64,000 nucleotides of DNA from positions 1 to 64,000 of the forward strand of contig JAPLSJ010000089.1 in NCBI GenBank assembly GCA_026398695.1. The letters run 5' to 3'. Of the stretch, positions 8,445 through 21,075 are shown piece after piece. The notes beneath the pieces are model-generated. The model made no database searches. It saw only the letters and a list, made by a program, of their open reading frames with translations, and was not told the origin of the DNA. Each line of letters begins with the position of its first letter. Positions within the stretch are counted from its first letter, which is position 1. The stretch comes from Arenimonas sp. (GTDB lineage: Bacteria > Pseudomonadota > Gammaproteobacteria > Xanthomonadales > Xanthomonadaceae). The position numbers and the translations under genes are program-made.

Positions 8445-9353
8445 TCAGTTCCCGCGCAGGCGCTCGAGGATGCCGTCGAGCGTGTCCAGGCCGTGGTAGC
8501 TGATGACCAGCTTGCCGCGGCCGCCGCGGCCGTGCTGCACGGCCACCTTGGCGCTCAGCTTTTCCGACAGCTCGCGCTCAAGCGCGGCGATGTCGGCGTC
8601 CACCTTCTTGCCGTTGGGCTTGGCCGCGGCCTTGCCCGGGATCTGGCCCTTGCCGAGCATCTGCGCGCGGCGCTCCACTTCGCGCACCGACCAGCCCTCG
8701 GCCACGGCTTCGCGCGCCAGCTGCAGCGCGGCCGCGGGGGCCAGCGTGAGCAGGGCGCGGGCATGGCCCATTTCCAGCGCTTTTTCTTCCAGCAGCTTGC
8801 GGATGCCGTCAGGCAGCTCGAGCAGGCGCAGCAGGTTCGACACCGCGGCGCGCGAGCGGCCCACGGCCTCGGCGGCCTGCTGGTGGGTGAGCGAGAACTC
8901 GTCGATCAGGCGGCTGAGCGCCTGCGCTTCTTCAAGCGGGTTGAGGTCTTCGCGCTGGATGTTCTCGATCAGCGCCATGGCGATGACGGCGCGGTCGTCC
9001 ACCTCGCGCAGCACCACCGGCACGTCGGTCAGGCCGGCCTGGGTGGCGGCGCGCCAGAGGCGTTCGCCGGCGATGATTTCGTAGCGCGGCTGGCCGTCCT
9101 TGCCGGTGCCGATCTCGCGCACAACGATCGGCTGGATCAGGCCCTGGGCCTTGATGGATTCGGCCAGCTCGGTGAGCTTGGCCGGGTCCATGCCAGTACG
9201 CGGCTGGTACTTGCCCGGCTGCATGGCCTGGATCGGCAGGAAGCGCAGGCCTTCGGCCGACTCCTGCGATTCCGCGACCGGCGCCGCGCCCTTGTTGCCC
9301 GTGCCCAGCAGGGCCTCCAGGCCGCGGCCCAGGCCGCGTTTCTTGGTGCTCAT
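8445..9353 (-). CDS. parB: Chromosome partitioning protein ParB
   Basis: A 302-residue ParB/Spo0J protein that binds parS sites, loads as a CTP-dependent clamp and organises the origin region. The N-terminus is basic (KKRGLGRGLEALLG), the CTP-binding domain contains PGKYQPRTGMDPAKLTELA and the box usually written GERRWRA, here GERLWRA because the codon is CTC. ENIQREDLNPLEEAQA and the helix-turn-helix LTHQQAAEAVGRSRAAVSNL follow, then a C-terminal dimerisation part. The start shares ATGA with the parA stop. I saw no obvious parS palindrome nearby. Confidence 0.95.
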   Translation of the reverse strand: MSTKKRGLGRGLEALLGTGNKGAAPVAESQESAEGLRFLPIQAMQPGKYQPRTGMDPAKLTELAESIKAQGLIQPIVVREIGTGKDGQPRYEIIAGERLWRAATQAGLTDVPVVLREVDDRAVIAMALIENIQREDLNPLEEAQALSRLIDEFSLTHQQAAEAVGRSRAAVSNLLRLLELPDGIRKLLEEKALEMGHARALLTLAPAAALQLAREAVAEGWSVREVERRAQMLGKGQIPGKAAAKPNGKKVDADIAALERELSEKLSAKVAVQHGRGGRGKLVISYHGLDTLDGILERLRGN

Positions 9354-10129
9354 GCCGATTCCTTCAGTTTCTTCTCGCGCCGCACGATCTCGCCGGCCAG
9401 GCCCAGGTAGGCGATGCCGCCGCGCGACGCCCGGTCATAGCCCACGATGCTCTGGCCGTGGCTGGGCGCCTCGGCCAGGCGCACGTTGCGCGGGATGATC
9501 GAGCGGAACACCTTGTCGCCGAAATGCTTGATCAGTTCACCCGACACGGCGTTGGCGAGGTTGTTGCGCACGTCGAACATGGTGCGCACGATGCCTTCGA
9601 TTTCCAGCGCCGGGTTGAGCTTGCCCTTGAGGGCGTTGATGGTGTCCACCAGCGAGCTCAGGCCCTCGAGCGCGAAGTATTCGCACTGCATGGGCACGAT
9701 GACGCCGTCGGCCACGGCCAGCGCGTTGAGCGTGAGCAGGCTGAGCGAGGGCGGGCAGTCGATGATGATGTAGTCGTAGTTGTCGCGGACGGGCTCGAGC
9801 GCGTTCTTCAGCCGGCGCTCGCGCTCGGTTTCGTCCATCAGGCGGATTTCGGCGGCCGTGAGGTCGATGTTGCCGGGCAGCAGGTCGTAGTTCTCGGCCG
9901 TCTTGACGATGGCGGCGCTGGCGGGGCATTCGGCCAGCAGCACTTCGCAGGTGGAGTTTTCCAGCTCGCGCTTGTCCACGCCCGAGGCCATGGTGGCGTT
10001 GCCCTGCGGATCCATGTCCACCAGCAGCACCTTGCGAGGCACCGCTGCCAGCGCGGCGGCCAGGTTCACGGCGGTCGTGGTCTTGCCGACTCCGCCCTTC
10101 TGGTTGGCGATGGCGATGATGCGACCCAT
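9350..10129 (-). CDS. parA: Chromosome partitioning ATPase ParA (Soj)
   Basis: A 259-residue deviant-Walker ATPase that drives segregation of ParB-parS complexes on the nucleoid. Seen are the Walker A box KGGVGKTTTAVNLAAALA with its signature lysine at position 11, the switch DMDPQGNATMASG, and IIIDCPPSLSLLTLNALA. It is the short chromosomal type with no N-terminal DNA-binding extension. AGGAG lies 6 bases ahead of the ATG. It overlaps parB by 4 bp; rsmG lies upstream in the conserved rsmG-parA-parB order. Confidence 0.96.
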   Translation of the reverse strand: MGRIIAIANQKGGVGKTTTAVNLAAALAAVPRKVLLVDMDPQGNATMASGVDKRELENSTCEVLLAECPASAAIVKTAENYDLLPGNIDLTAAEIRLMDETERERRLKNALEPVRDNYDYIIIDCPPSLSLLTLNALAVADGVIVPMQCEYFALEGLSSLVDTINALKGKLNPALEIEGIVRTMFDVRNNLANAVSGELIKHFGDKVFRSIIPRNVRLAEAPSHGQSIVGYDRASRGGIAYLGLAGEIVRREKKLKESA

Positions 10130-10210
10130 GCAGTCTCCTGGCGCCGTGCCCTGCGGCCCGGTGGTTGATGGAAAAACGGGAGTCGGCGATGCGTCGGCCC
10201 GGGCCGGGGA

Positions 10211-10858
10211 TTATGACGCCTGCGAAGGCTCGCGGGTGACCGTGACCAGATGCCGGTCGCCTTCCAGGCCCGGGACGGCCAGCGGCCGCAGCGCCTCGAC
10301 CCGCCAGCCCGGGGGCAGGGCGGCGATCTCGGCGTCGGGGCGCTGGCCCTTCATCGCCAGCAGGCGGCCGCCGGGCGCCAGCAGGTGGCCGCCCACGGCC
10401 AGGATGCCGGCCAGGGTGTCCATGGCGCGCGCGGTGATCTGGCCGTAGGCGCCGGGTTCGGCCACGGCCTCGGCGCGTGATTCGAGCACGCGGGCGTTGG
10501 CCAGGCCCAGGCTGCGCACGGCCTCGCGCAGGAAGCGGGCCTTCTTGCCGTTGCTTTCCACCAGCGTGACCTGCAGGCCCGGGCAGGCCATGGCCAGCGG
10601 GATGCCGGGCAGGCCCGGGCCGGTGCCCAGGTCGGCCAGCGGGCCGTCGCCCACGTGCGGCCACATCGACAGCGAATCGAGCAGGTGCCGGGTCAGCATC
10701 TCGCGCGGGTCGCGCACGGCGGTGAGGTTGTAGGTCTTGTTCCAGCGATCGAGCAGCGCCAGGTAATCGAGCAGCCGCCCGGCCAGCGGCTGCGCCGGCA
10801 GGCCCAGGGCCACGAGGCCCGACTCAAGCTCGGGCAGCAGATGCGATAGCGGATTCAT
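10211..10858 (-). CDS. rsmG: 16S rRNA (guanine527-N7) methyltransferase RsmG
   Basis: A 215-residue SAM-dependent enzyme that methylates G527 of 16S rRNA. The N-terminus carries [19 protein letters not shown] and RHLLDSL, then the SAM site [30 protein letters not shown] and the catalytic-region TARAMDTL. Length is standard. It heads the rsmG-parA-parB run. A GACAAT box 6 bp before the ATG and no Shine-Dalgarno suggest a leaderless or near-leaderless start. Confidence 0.95.
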   Translation of the reverse strand: MNPLSHLLPELESGLVALGLPAQPLAGRLLDYLALLDRWNKTYNLTAVRDPREMLTRHLLDSLSMWPHVGDGPLADLGTGPGLPGIPLAMACPGLQVTLVESNGKKARFLREAVRSLGLANARVLESRAEAVAEPGAYGQITARAMDTLAGILAVGGHLLAPGGRLLAMKGQRPDAEIAALPPGWRVEALRPLAVPGLEGDRHLVTVTREPSQAS

Positions 10859-10864
10859 GCCGCC

Positions 10865-10870
10865 ATTGTC
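10865..10870 (-). promoter_or_regulatory. Candidate -10 box ahead of rsmG
   Basis: On the minus strand GACAAT, then GGCGGC, then the ATG of rsmG. The matching -35 region would fall inside the family B palindromic element just upstream. Weak but consistent with the same arrangement at several other genes here. Confidence 0.35.
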
Positions 10871-10873
10871 GCC

Positions 10874-10961
10874 GGAAACCGGGGTCAGAGCCCGATTTTG
10901 ACCCGTGCATCAGCCAGCCCGCAGGGACCTGGCCCAAAATCGGGCTCTGACCCAGGTTTCC
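10874..10961. repeat. Palindromic intergenic element, family B, copy 1
   Basis: Arms of 26 bases at 10874-10899 and 10936-10961 with one mismatch, each carrying GGGTCAGAGCCCGATTTT, around a 36-base spacer. It fills the gap between the stop of the mini-SPFH gene (10965) and the start of rsmG (10858). The same arm recurs at 30959-31056. Confidence 0.9.
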
Positions 10962-10964
10962 CAC

Positions 10965-11402
10965 TCAGGCGGCGTGGAGGCTGCAGCGGATCACGCGCAG
11001 GCCCATGCGGCTGACGCGGTGGTTGAGTTCGGCCTTCAGGGCGTCGGCCAGCGGGCGGGCGCCCAGGGTGGCCAGGGCGGCGCGGGCCTGGTCGGTGACC
11101 AGGGCGTCCACGCGGTCCAGGGCCTCGCCGGCCTGGGCCGGGTCGAGGATCTGGTAGTACAGCTCGGCGTGCGCGCCGGTGGCGTCGGGAATATCCAGAT
11201 GGTGGCCGATCAGGCAGACCGGCTGGCCCAGCTGGTCCAGGCCCGGCACGGTCCAGCGCCAGCCGGCGCCCAGGGCCCGTACGAAGCGGCCGAAGCGGTG
11301 CACCGTCACCACGCAGTTGTCCGGCACCCGGCGGAACCCGGTGAGCCAGGCCAGGGAGGCCAGGGGCAGGGGGAGGGGCAGGAACGTGTTCAGGTTTGCC
11401 AT
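10965..11402 (-). CDS. Short SPFH/band 7-like protein
   Basis: A 145-residue protein. After a hydrophobic N-terminus (residues about 4-25) the sequence VPDNCVVTVHRFGRFVRALG, followed by AGWRWTVPGLDQLG, matches the opening of stomatin/prohibitin SPFH domains. It stops far short of their usual 250 or more residues and lacks the coiled coil used for ring assembly, so it may be a mini-paralogue or a decayed one. The ATG at 11402 is preferred; GTG and TTG codons lie 6 and 9 bp upstream. The reading frame is intact. No operon partner is evident. Confidence 0.65.
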   Translation of the reverse strand: MANLNTFLPLPLPLASLAWLTGFRRVPDNCVVTVHRFGRFVRALGAGWRWTVPGLDQLGQPVCLIGHHLDIPDATGAHAELYYQILDPAQAGEALDRVDALVTDQARAALATLGARPLADALKAELNHRVSRMGLRVIRCSLHAA

Positions 11403-11491
11403 ACACACCAACAGGTTAACCGCTTGACCTCAAGCATAGTCTAGTAACGGCAACATTTGCTTAACGCGGCCACGGTCCTGCCCGACCGGGC

Positions 11492-13039
11492 TCAGCGCAA
11501 CAGGCGGTAGTCCCCCAGCCGGAACCAGGTGCGCGAAAGGATGAACCCGCTCGCCGGTTCCGGCGAAAGGCTGGTGACCTCTTCGGTCATGTTCCGGCGG
11601 TAGAAGGCGGTGCAGTCGGCCGTTTGCCACACGGTCTTGCGCATCTTGCGGCGCATGTTCGCCACGTAGGCTTCCTGCAGCTCGGGCTTGGCATCGATGG
11701 CCTTGATGCTGGCGTCGCGCCTGACCGCCACGATCGCCTTGACGATGTAGGCCGTGGCCGCCTCCATGTAGGACAGCTGCGAACTGTGGCCGGTGCCGGT
11801 GTTGGGGCCGTTCACCTTGAAATAGTTCGGGTAGCCCGAGACGGTGATGCCCTTGTACGACGCGACCTTTTCTTCCCATTCGCGGTTGAGGCTGCGGCCG
11901 CCGAGCCCCTGCACCTGGAAGGTGATCGCCTTCTTCATGTTCGAGTAGGCGTAGTAGCCGGTGGAATAGACGATGACGTCCAGCGGGATGTCCTTGCCGT
12001 CCTTCGTGCGGATGCCCCCGGGCGTGATGGTCTCGATGCCGCTGATGTCCACGTCCACGTTGTCGCGCGCCAGCGCGGGCAGGTAGGTGTTGGTGGGGAT
12101 CAGTCGGCGGCAGCCCATTTCGTAGTCCGGCATCATGTGCCGCCGCAGTTTTTCGTCGGCGATATTGCTGTCGAGGTTCTTCTGCAGGCCCTTGCGGTAG
12201 TGGGCCTTCACCACGCGGCTGATGCCGGCCAGGCCGGGATAGCGGCGGAAGGCCACGAAGCGCACGTCGTAGAACGAAAACACCAGGAAACGGATGGCGT
12301 GCCGGATGCCGGGAAGCGTCCGCACCCAGCGCTCGAAGGGGCCGTGCAGCCGGTCCGAGCGCGGGATGATCCACTGCGCCTTGCCCATGAACAGCGTCAC
12401 GCGGCCCACCTTGCCGGCGATGGCCGGCACGATCTGCGCGGCCGAACAGCCCGACCCGATCACGCCGACGCGCTTGCCCTCGATGGAAACCGAGTGGTCC
12501 CAGTGCCCGGAGTGGAACATCGCGCCCGTGAACGTCCCGGCGCCGGCGATCTTCGGCGTGTGCGGGTTGGCGAGCACGCCGCTGGCGTCGATCACGAAAC
12601 GCGCGGTGTAGCGCTCGCCCGCTTCGGTCTGCACGCGCCAGAGGAACGCGCCTTCGTCGTAGACCACGCGGGTCACCGACTGGTTCGTGCGCGCGTACCG
12701 GCGCAGGTCGAACTTTTCGATGATGTGGTTGGTGTAGGCCAGCAGCTCGCTTTGCGGCGCGAACGACTTCTTGAACGGATACGGCACGAACGAGATGCAG
12801 TACAGGCTGGTGGGCACGTCCACTTCCGCGCCGGGATAGCTGTTCACCTGCCAGGTGCCGCCCAGTTCGGCGTTGCGCTCCAGCAGCAGGAAATCGCATC
12901 CCGCCTTGCGCAGCCGGATCGCGGACAGCAGCCCGGAGAAGCCGGTGCCGATGACCAGGGTTTCAACGTGGTGGGGCGGTGACGCGCCTGTGGCCTGGGC
13001 CGCAGCCGGGCTCGTTGCAGTTTGCTCGGAAGCATTCAT
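11492..13039 (-). CDS. Flavin-containing (Baeyer-Villiger type) monooxygenase
   Basis: A 515-residue class B flavoprotein monooxygenase using FAD and NADPH. Seen are the FAD Rossmann motif VIGTGFSGLLSAIRLRKAG at about 27-45, the class signature FTGAMFHSGHWDHS (pattern FxGxxxHxxxW), and the second nucleotide site VIGSGCSAAQIVPAIAG. Length and the second motif agree with Baeyer-Villiger enzymes that turn ketones into esters or lactones; the substrate is not predictable. Start ATG at 13039 gives MNASEQ; a longer frame reaches 13180 but its added residues look like noncoding sequence. It is divergent from an SDR gene across a 158 bp gap that must hold both promoters. Confidence 0.9.
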   Translation of the reverse strand: MNASEQTATSPAAAQATGASPPHHVETLVIGTGFSGLLSAIRLRKAGCDFLLLERNAELGGTWQVNSYPGAEVDVPTSLYCISFVPYPFKKSFAPQSELLAYTNHIIEKFDLRRYARTNQSVTRVVYDEGAFLWRVQTEAGERYTARFVIDASGVLANPHTPKIAGAGTFTGAMFHSGHWDHSVSIEGKRVGVIGSGCSAAQIVPAIAGKVGRVTLFMGKAQWIIPRSDRLHGPFERWVRTLPGIRHAIRFLVFSFYDVRFVAFRRYPGLAGISRVVKAHYRKGLQKNLDSNIADEKLRRHMMPDYEMGCRRLIPTNTYLPALARDNVDVDISGIETITPGGIRTKDGKDIPLDVIVYSTGYYAYSNMKKAITFQVQGLGGRSLNREWEEKVASYKGITVSGYPNYFKVNGPNTGTGHSSQLSYMEAATAYIVKAIVAVRRDASIKAIDAKPELQEAYVANMRRKMRKTVWQTADCTAFYRRNMTEEVTSLSPEPASGFILSRTWFRLGDYRLLR

Positions 13040-13197
13040 CGGTGGGCTCTTCACATCCGTCGTTCGACGGTAGACATCGAGGGTATGCCATCGCGCCTGG
13101 CCGCGCCGGAACCGGAATCGTTCCCGGCCCGCAGCCGGCAAATTGCGTACGATTGGCGCGCACGCCACTGGCCGCATCAACCAAAGGATCCTCGTTC

Positions 13198-14193
13198 ATG
13201 CCCACCGTCCTCGTCACCGGCGCCACCGGCTTCCTGGGCCAGCACCTCGTGCGTGAACTCATCGCTGACGGCGTCACGGTGCGCGGCCTGTCGCGCTCGG
13301 AAAAAGGCGACGCGGCGGTCGCGGCGCTGGGCGCCCAGCCGGTGCGCGGCCACCTGGGCGATGCCGATGCCTTGCGCGCCGCCGTCGCCGGCTGCGAGGC
13401 CGTCTTCCACACCGCCGCCGACACCAACAACTGGGGCCCGGGCGATGCGGCACAGACCGAAACCAACGTGGGCGGCACCGCGCGCCTGCTGGCGGCGGCG
13501 AAAGCGGCCGGGGTGTCGTGCTTCGTGCACACGTCCAGCGTGTCGGCGTACTCACACCTGGTGAAAGGCACCCTGCGCGAGGACGTGCCGCAGCGCGGCG
13601 CCGAATCGTGGATCAACTACGAGCGCACCAAGTATGCGTCCGAGCGGCTGGTGCGCGAATCGGGCCTGCCCTTCCTGGTGTTCCAGCCCTCGCACATCCT
13701 GGGCCCGGGCGACTACAACAACTGGTCGAACCTGATCCGCCTGATCGACGCCGGCAAGCTGCCGGGCTCGCCGCCGGGCTCGGGCGCGTTCGCCGACGTG
13801 CGCGAGATCGCGCGCGCTCAGGTGCGCGCCTGGCGCCAGCCCGCGCGCGATCAAACCTGGCTGGTGGGCGGCGAACACGCCACCTTCCTGGCGCTGATCC
13901 AGGAGGTCGGCCGCCAGCTGGGCAAGCCCACGCCGGCCAAGGCCATGCCCGCGGCGGCGCTTCGGGTCTATGCGCGCGTGCTGGACCTGGTGTCGCGCAT
14001 CACGCGCAAGCCACCGGAGCTGACGCCGGTGGCCGCCACGTTCACCTGCAAGCACCTGTCGGTGGATTCATCCAAGGCCGAGCGTGAGCTGGGCTACCGC
14101 AGCACGCCGCTGCCGCAGCTGCTGGCCGACACCATCGCCTGGCTGCGGGCCGAAGGCCTGATGCTGCCTCAGTCGAGCGATTCGACGCCGTAG
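13198..14193 (+). CDS. NAD-dependent epimerase/dehydratase family protein (extended SDR)
   Basis: A 331-residue extended short-chain dehydrogenase. The nucleotide motif VTGATGFLGQHLVRELIADG is at residue 5, SSVSAY holds the catalytic serine and NYERTKYASE the Tyr-x3-Lys pair. It resembles dihydroflavonol reductase-like and hopanoid-associated epimerase-like enzymes; the exact substrate is open. AAAGGA lies upstream of the ATG. Its final 25 bases overlap the convergent GGDEF-EAL gene. Divergent pairing with the monooxygenase suggests a shared pathway acting on a ketone or lipid, which is inference. Confidence 0.87.
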   Translation: MPTVLVTGATGFLGQHLVRELIADGVTVRGLSRSEKGDAAVAALGAQPVRGHLGDADALRAAVAGCEAVFHTAADTNNWGPGDAAQTETNVGGTARLLAAAKAAGVSCFVHTSSVSAYSHLVKGTLREDVPQRGAESWINYERTKYASERLVRESGLPFLVFQPSHILGPGDYNNWSNLIRLIDAGKLPGSPPGSGAFADVREIARAQVRAWRQPARDQTWLVGGEHATFLALIQEVGRQLGKPTPAKAMPAAALRVYARVLDLVSRITRKPPELTPVAATFTCKHLSVDSSKAERELGYRSTPLPQLLADTIAWLRAEGLMLPQSSDSTP

Positions 14194-16790
14194 CGCCGCA
14201 TCATCGTGCCGATCGAAGCCGGCCGCGAGAACAGATAGCCCTGGCCCAGGCTCAGGCCCAGCAGGCGCAGCTGGTAGCGCTGGTCTTCGGTTTCGATGCC
14301 TTCGGCGATCACTTCCAGGCCCAGCGAATCGGCCAGCAGGCGGATGGCGCGCACGATGGCCGTGCTGCCGCCGCTTTCGCCGCTGCGCAGTTCGGCCACG
14401 AAGCTGCGGTCGATCTTCAGGCCGTGCAGCGGGAAGCGGTGCAGGTAGGACAGCGACGAATAGCCGGTGCCGAAATCGTCCAGCAGCGTCGCCACGCCGG
14501 CATCGCGCAGGCGGCCCAGGCAGGCCTGCACCACCTCGGGCTGTTCCAGCAGCGCGCCTTCGGTGACCTCCAGGCGCAGCTGCCCACGCTTGACGCCATT
14601 GCGCGAAATCAGCTCGAGCAGGCGCTCGTCGAAGCCGGGCGAACGCAGGTGCCGCGGCGACACGTTCAGGCTGGTGTAGGCATTGCCCGCGGCCAGGCGC
14701 TTGATGTCGCGGCAGACCAGTTCGTACACCTGCCAGTCCATCTGCTCCAGGCTGCCGGTTTCCTCGGCGATCGCGATGAAGTCGCCCGGCGCGCACAGCC
14801 CGCGTACCGGGTGGTGCCAGCGCATCAGCGCCTCGTAGCCCATCAGGCTGCCGTCGGAAAGATTGATGATGGGCTGGTAGTAAGGCTCGAACTCGTGGCG
14901 CTGCAGCGCGCGGCGCAGGTCGCCCTCGAGTTCCAGCAGCTTGAGCGCGGCGTCGTGCAGCTGTTCGTCGAAGATGGCGTAGCGCTGGCGGCCGGTGGCC
15001 TTGGCGCGGTACATGGCCACGTCGGCGTCGCGCAGCAATTCCTCGGGGCTGCGGTAGCGCGCGTCCACCAGCGCGATGCCGATGCTGGCCGAGGTGTAGA
15101 GCTCCTTGCCGGCGATGCGCATCGGCTCGGCCAGCGAGGCGATGACGCGGTCGGCCACGGCCACGGCGTCTTCGCTGGTGTGGATGAAGTCGAGCACGAT
15201 CGCGAATTCGTCGCCGCCCAGGCGCGCCACCATGTCGGGGTCGCGCACGCAGCGGCCGATGCGGCGCGCGGCTTCCTTGAGCAGCTCGTCGCCCACCAGG
15301 TGGCCGACCGAATCGTTCACCACCTTGAAGCGGTCGAGGTCGAGGAACAGCACCGCGAACAGCTGCTTGGGGTCGTGCCGGAAGCGCGACAGCGCCATGC
15401 CCAGCCGGCCCAGCAGGTGGCTGCGGTTGGGCAGGCCGGTGAGCGTGTCGTGCAGCGCTTCGTGCTTGAGCTTGTGCTCCATGCGCTCGCGCACCGAAAT
15501 CTGGTCGAGCAGTTCGCGGTTGGCGTCGGCCAGTTCGCTGGTGCGCGAGGCCACGCGCTGCTCGAGCTCGGCGTAGGCCTGGCGCAGCGATTCGTTGGCC
15601 TGCCGGCGCTCGAGCGCCTGGGCGATGTGGAACGACACGAAGCTCAGCAGCTCCTGGTCGCGCCGGGTGTAGAGGTAGTCGGGCGTGTAGCTTTGCACCG
15701 CGATGATGCCGGCGGCCTTGCCGTTCAGGTGCAGCGGCACGCCCAGCCAGCACACCGACGGCGTGCCGAACGACTGCACCTTGCCTTCCGACACCAGGTC
15801 GTGGATGGCGTTGCGGTCGGCCAGCAGCGGCTGGCCCGAGGCCAGCACGTATTCGGTGAGGCCCTTGGCCAGGCGGCGGCGCGGGCGCTTCTGGTCGCGC
15901 TCGTCCACCGAGTAGGGGAAGTCGAGCTCGTTGCCGTCGCTGGTGAGCAGGGCGATGAAGAAGTTGCGGGCGTCGAGCAGGGCGCTGACGATGCCGTGCA
16001 CCTCGGTGTAGAACACCTCGATGCTCTCGCTGCGGCCCGCCTGTTCGGCAATGCGGAACAGCGCCGCCTGCAGGCGTTCGCTGCGCTCGCGTTCGGTCAC
16101 CTGTTCGCGCAGCTCGCGGGTGCGTTCGTCCACGCGCCGCTCCAGTTCCTCCTGGGCGTCGCGGCGGGCCAGTGCGGTGAGGATGTGCTGGGCCACGTAG
16201 GCCAGCAGCACGCAGTCGTCGTCGCTGTAGCGGGCGGTGGGGTCGTAGCTCTGCACCACCACGGCGCCGCGCACCACGCCTTCGTCCACCATCGGCACGC
16301 CCAGCCAGTCTTCGCTGTCGGGGCCCAGGGTGTCGTCGCGCAACACGCCCAGCTCGCGCCGCACCTGGCTGGACGGGCCCAGCACCGGCCGGCCGTGGCG
16401 AAGCAGGGCCAGGGTGAGGCTGTTGCCCATGGCCGAGGCGGGGATGACCTCCAGCGGGTCCGGGCAGATCGGGTCCATGCTGTCGGCGAAATAGATGAAG
16501 CGCATGGATTCGTCGTCGGGCGAGAAGCGCACGATGTAGAAGTTCTCGGCGTACATCAGCCGGCCGACGATTTCATGCAGGCCGCGCAGCACCACCGGGG
16601 TGTCTTCGTCCGAGCTGGCCAGGTCGCTGATGGCGAACAGGGCGCGCTGCAGGCGCTCGGCCCGGCCCAGGCGCTCGACGTCCACGCGCAGCCGGCGGAT
16701 CTCCGCGGCGAGCGCTGCCGGGTCCTCGCCGCGCGCGGTGGCGGGCGGGTTGGGCAAGGCCAGGTTGGGCGACATCGGACGCTGCGGCAT
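14169..16790 (-). CDS. GAF-GAF-GGDEF-EAL cyclic di-GMP signalling protein
   Basis: An 873-residue cytoplasmic sensor. Two GAF domains lie at about 50-205 and 245-395, joined by helical linkers (ERRVDERTRELREQVTERER and a second of the same kind). The diguanylate cyclase domain follows with LTGLPNR and intact RLGGDEFAIVLD, preceded at the right spacing by the inhibitory site RDPD. The EAL domain is intact: GYEALMRW, NVSPRHL, LEVTEGALLE, LDDFGTGYSS, KIDRSFV and IAEGIE. Both halves therefore look catalytically competent for making and degrading c-di-GMP. There is no membrane helix. Start ATG at 16790 avoids an extension into the next gene's end. Confidence 0.92.
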   Translation of the reverse strand: MPQRPMSPNLALPNPPATARGEDPAALAAEIRRLRVDVERLGRAERLQRALFAISDLASSDEDTPVVLRGLHEIVGRLMYAENFYIVRFSPDDESMRFIYFADSMDPICPDPLEVIPASAMGNSLTLALLRHGRPVLGPSSQVRRELGVLRDDTLGPDSEDWLGVPMVDEGVVRGAVVVQSYDPTARYSDDDCVLLAYVAQHILTALARRDAQEELERRVDERTRELREQVTERERSERLQAALFRIAEQAGRSESIEVFYTEVHGIVSALLDARNFFIALLTSDGNELDFPYSVDERDQKRPRRRLAKGLTEYVLASGQPLLADRNAIHDLVSEGKVQSFGTPSVCWLGVPLHLNGKAAGIIAVQSYTPDYLYTRRDQELLSFVSFHIAQALERRQANESLRQAYAELEQRVASRTSELADANRELLDQISVRERMEHKLKHEALHDTLTGLPNRSHLLGRLGMALSRFRHDPKQLFAVLFLDLDRFKVVNDSVGHLVGDELLKEAARRIGRCVRDPDMVARLGGDEFAIVLDFIHTSEDAVAVADRVIASLAEPMRIAGKELYTSASIGIALVDARYRSPEELLRDADVAMYRAKATGRQRYAIFDEQLHDAALKLLELEGDLRRALQRHEFEPYYQPIINLSDGSLMGYEALMRWHHPVRGLCAPGDFIAIAEETGSLEQMDWQVYELVCRDIKRLAAGNAYTSLNVSPRHLRSPGFDERLLELISRNGVKRGQLRLEVTEGALLEQPEVVQACLGRLRDAGVATLLDDFGTGYSSLSYLHRFPLHGLKIDRSFVAELRSGESGGSTAIVRAIRLLADSLGLEVIAEGIETEDQRYQLRLLGLSLGQGYLFSRPASIGTMMRRYGVESLD

Positions 16791-16833
16791 GGAATCCCGT
16801 TCCCCCCGTTCCCCGGGGGCCAATTCGAGTGTA

Positions 16834-20231
<3,398 letters not shown>

Positions 20232-20232
20232 C

Positions 20233-21075
20233 ATGACCGCGAAATTCGCCGTGTTCGGGCACCCGGTGGCGCACTCGCTGTCGCCGCGCATCCACGCCGC
20301 GTTCGCGCGCCAGGAAGGCGTGGACATGGCGTACGTGGCCCGCGACACCGCGCCCGAAGACTTCGCCGCCGCCATCCACACCTTCGGCGCCATCGGCGGG
20401 TTGGGCGCCAACATCACGCTGCCGCACAAGGAGCGCGTGATGGCGCTGTGCAGCCAGATGAGCGACCGCGCGAAGCGCGCGGGTGCGGTGAACACCCTCA
20501 CCCGCGCCGGCGCGTCGTGGCACGGCGACAACACCGACGGCGTGGGCCTGGTGCACGACCTCACCGAGCGCCATCGCCTGGACCTGCGCGGCCGCCGCGT
20601 GCTGCTGCTGGGCGCGGGCGGCGCCGCGCGCGGCGTGGCGCCTTCGCTGCTCGATGCCGGCGTGGACTCGCTGTGGATCGTCAACCGCAGCCCGGAAAAA
20701 GCCGATGCGCTGTCGGACGCGCTGGGCGAGCCCGGCCGCGTGCACACGCGCTACGTGGCCGACCTGGGCTCGCTGGGCGACTTCGAGCTGATCATCAACG
20801 CCACCTCGGCCGGCCGCGGCGGCGAACCGCTGTCGCTGCCGTTCTCGCTGGCGTCGCCGCGCTGCCTGGCGGTGGACCTGAGCTACGGCGAGGCCGCGAT
20901 CCCGTTCATGGCCTGGGCCAACGCCGCCGGCTGCACGCACCGCATCGACGGCCTGGGCATGCTGGTGGAACAGGCCGCGGAAAGCTTCGCCCTCTGGCAC
21001 GGCCGCCGCCCCGACACCGACGCGGTGTACGCCGAGCTGTCGGCCAAGGCCGACGCCCTGCACACCGCCGACTGA
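20233..21075 (+). CDS. aroE: Shikimate dehydrogenase (NADP+)
   Basis: A 280-residue enzyme reducing 3-dehydroshikimate to shikimate in aromatic amino acid synthesis. Seen are the substrate motif [11 protein letters not shown], the catalytic lysine in [10 protein letters not shown], the aspartate in [11 protein letters not shown], and the NADP site [17 protein letters not shown] with NRS beyond it. It starts 1 bp after hemB and its stop overlaps the next start codon, so it is translationally coupled on both sides. Confidence 0.95.
   Translation: MTAKFAVFGHPVAHSLSPRIHAAFARQEGVDMAYVARDTAPEDFAAAIHTFGAIGGLGANITLPHKERVMALCSQMSDRAKRAGAVNTLTRAGASWHGDNTDGVGLVHDLTERHRLDLRGRRVLLLGAGGAARGVAPSLLDAGVDSLWIVNRSPEKADALSDALGEPGRVHTRYVADLGSLGDFELIINATSAGRGGEPLSLPFSLASPRCLAVDLSYGEAAIPFMAWANAAGCTHRIDGLGMLVEQAAESFALWHGRRPDTDAVYAELSAKADALHTAD

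Noticed and set aside
8400-10900. Possible replication origin and parS site near rsmG-parA-parB
   Set aside because: No cluster of DnaA boxes and no parS-like palindrome was seen; the gap is too small.
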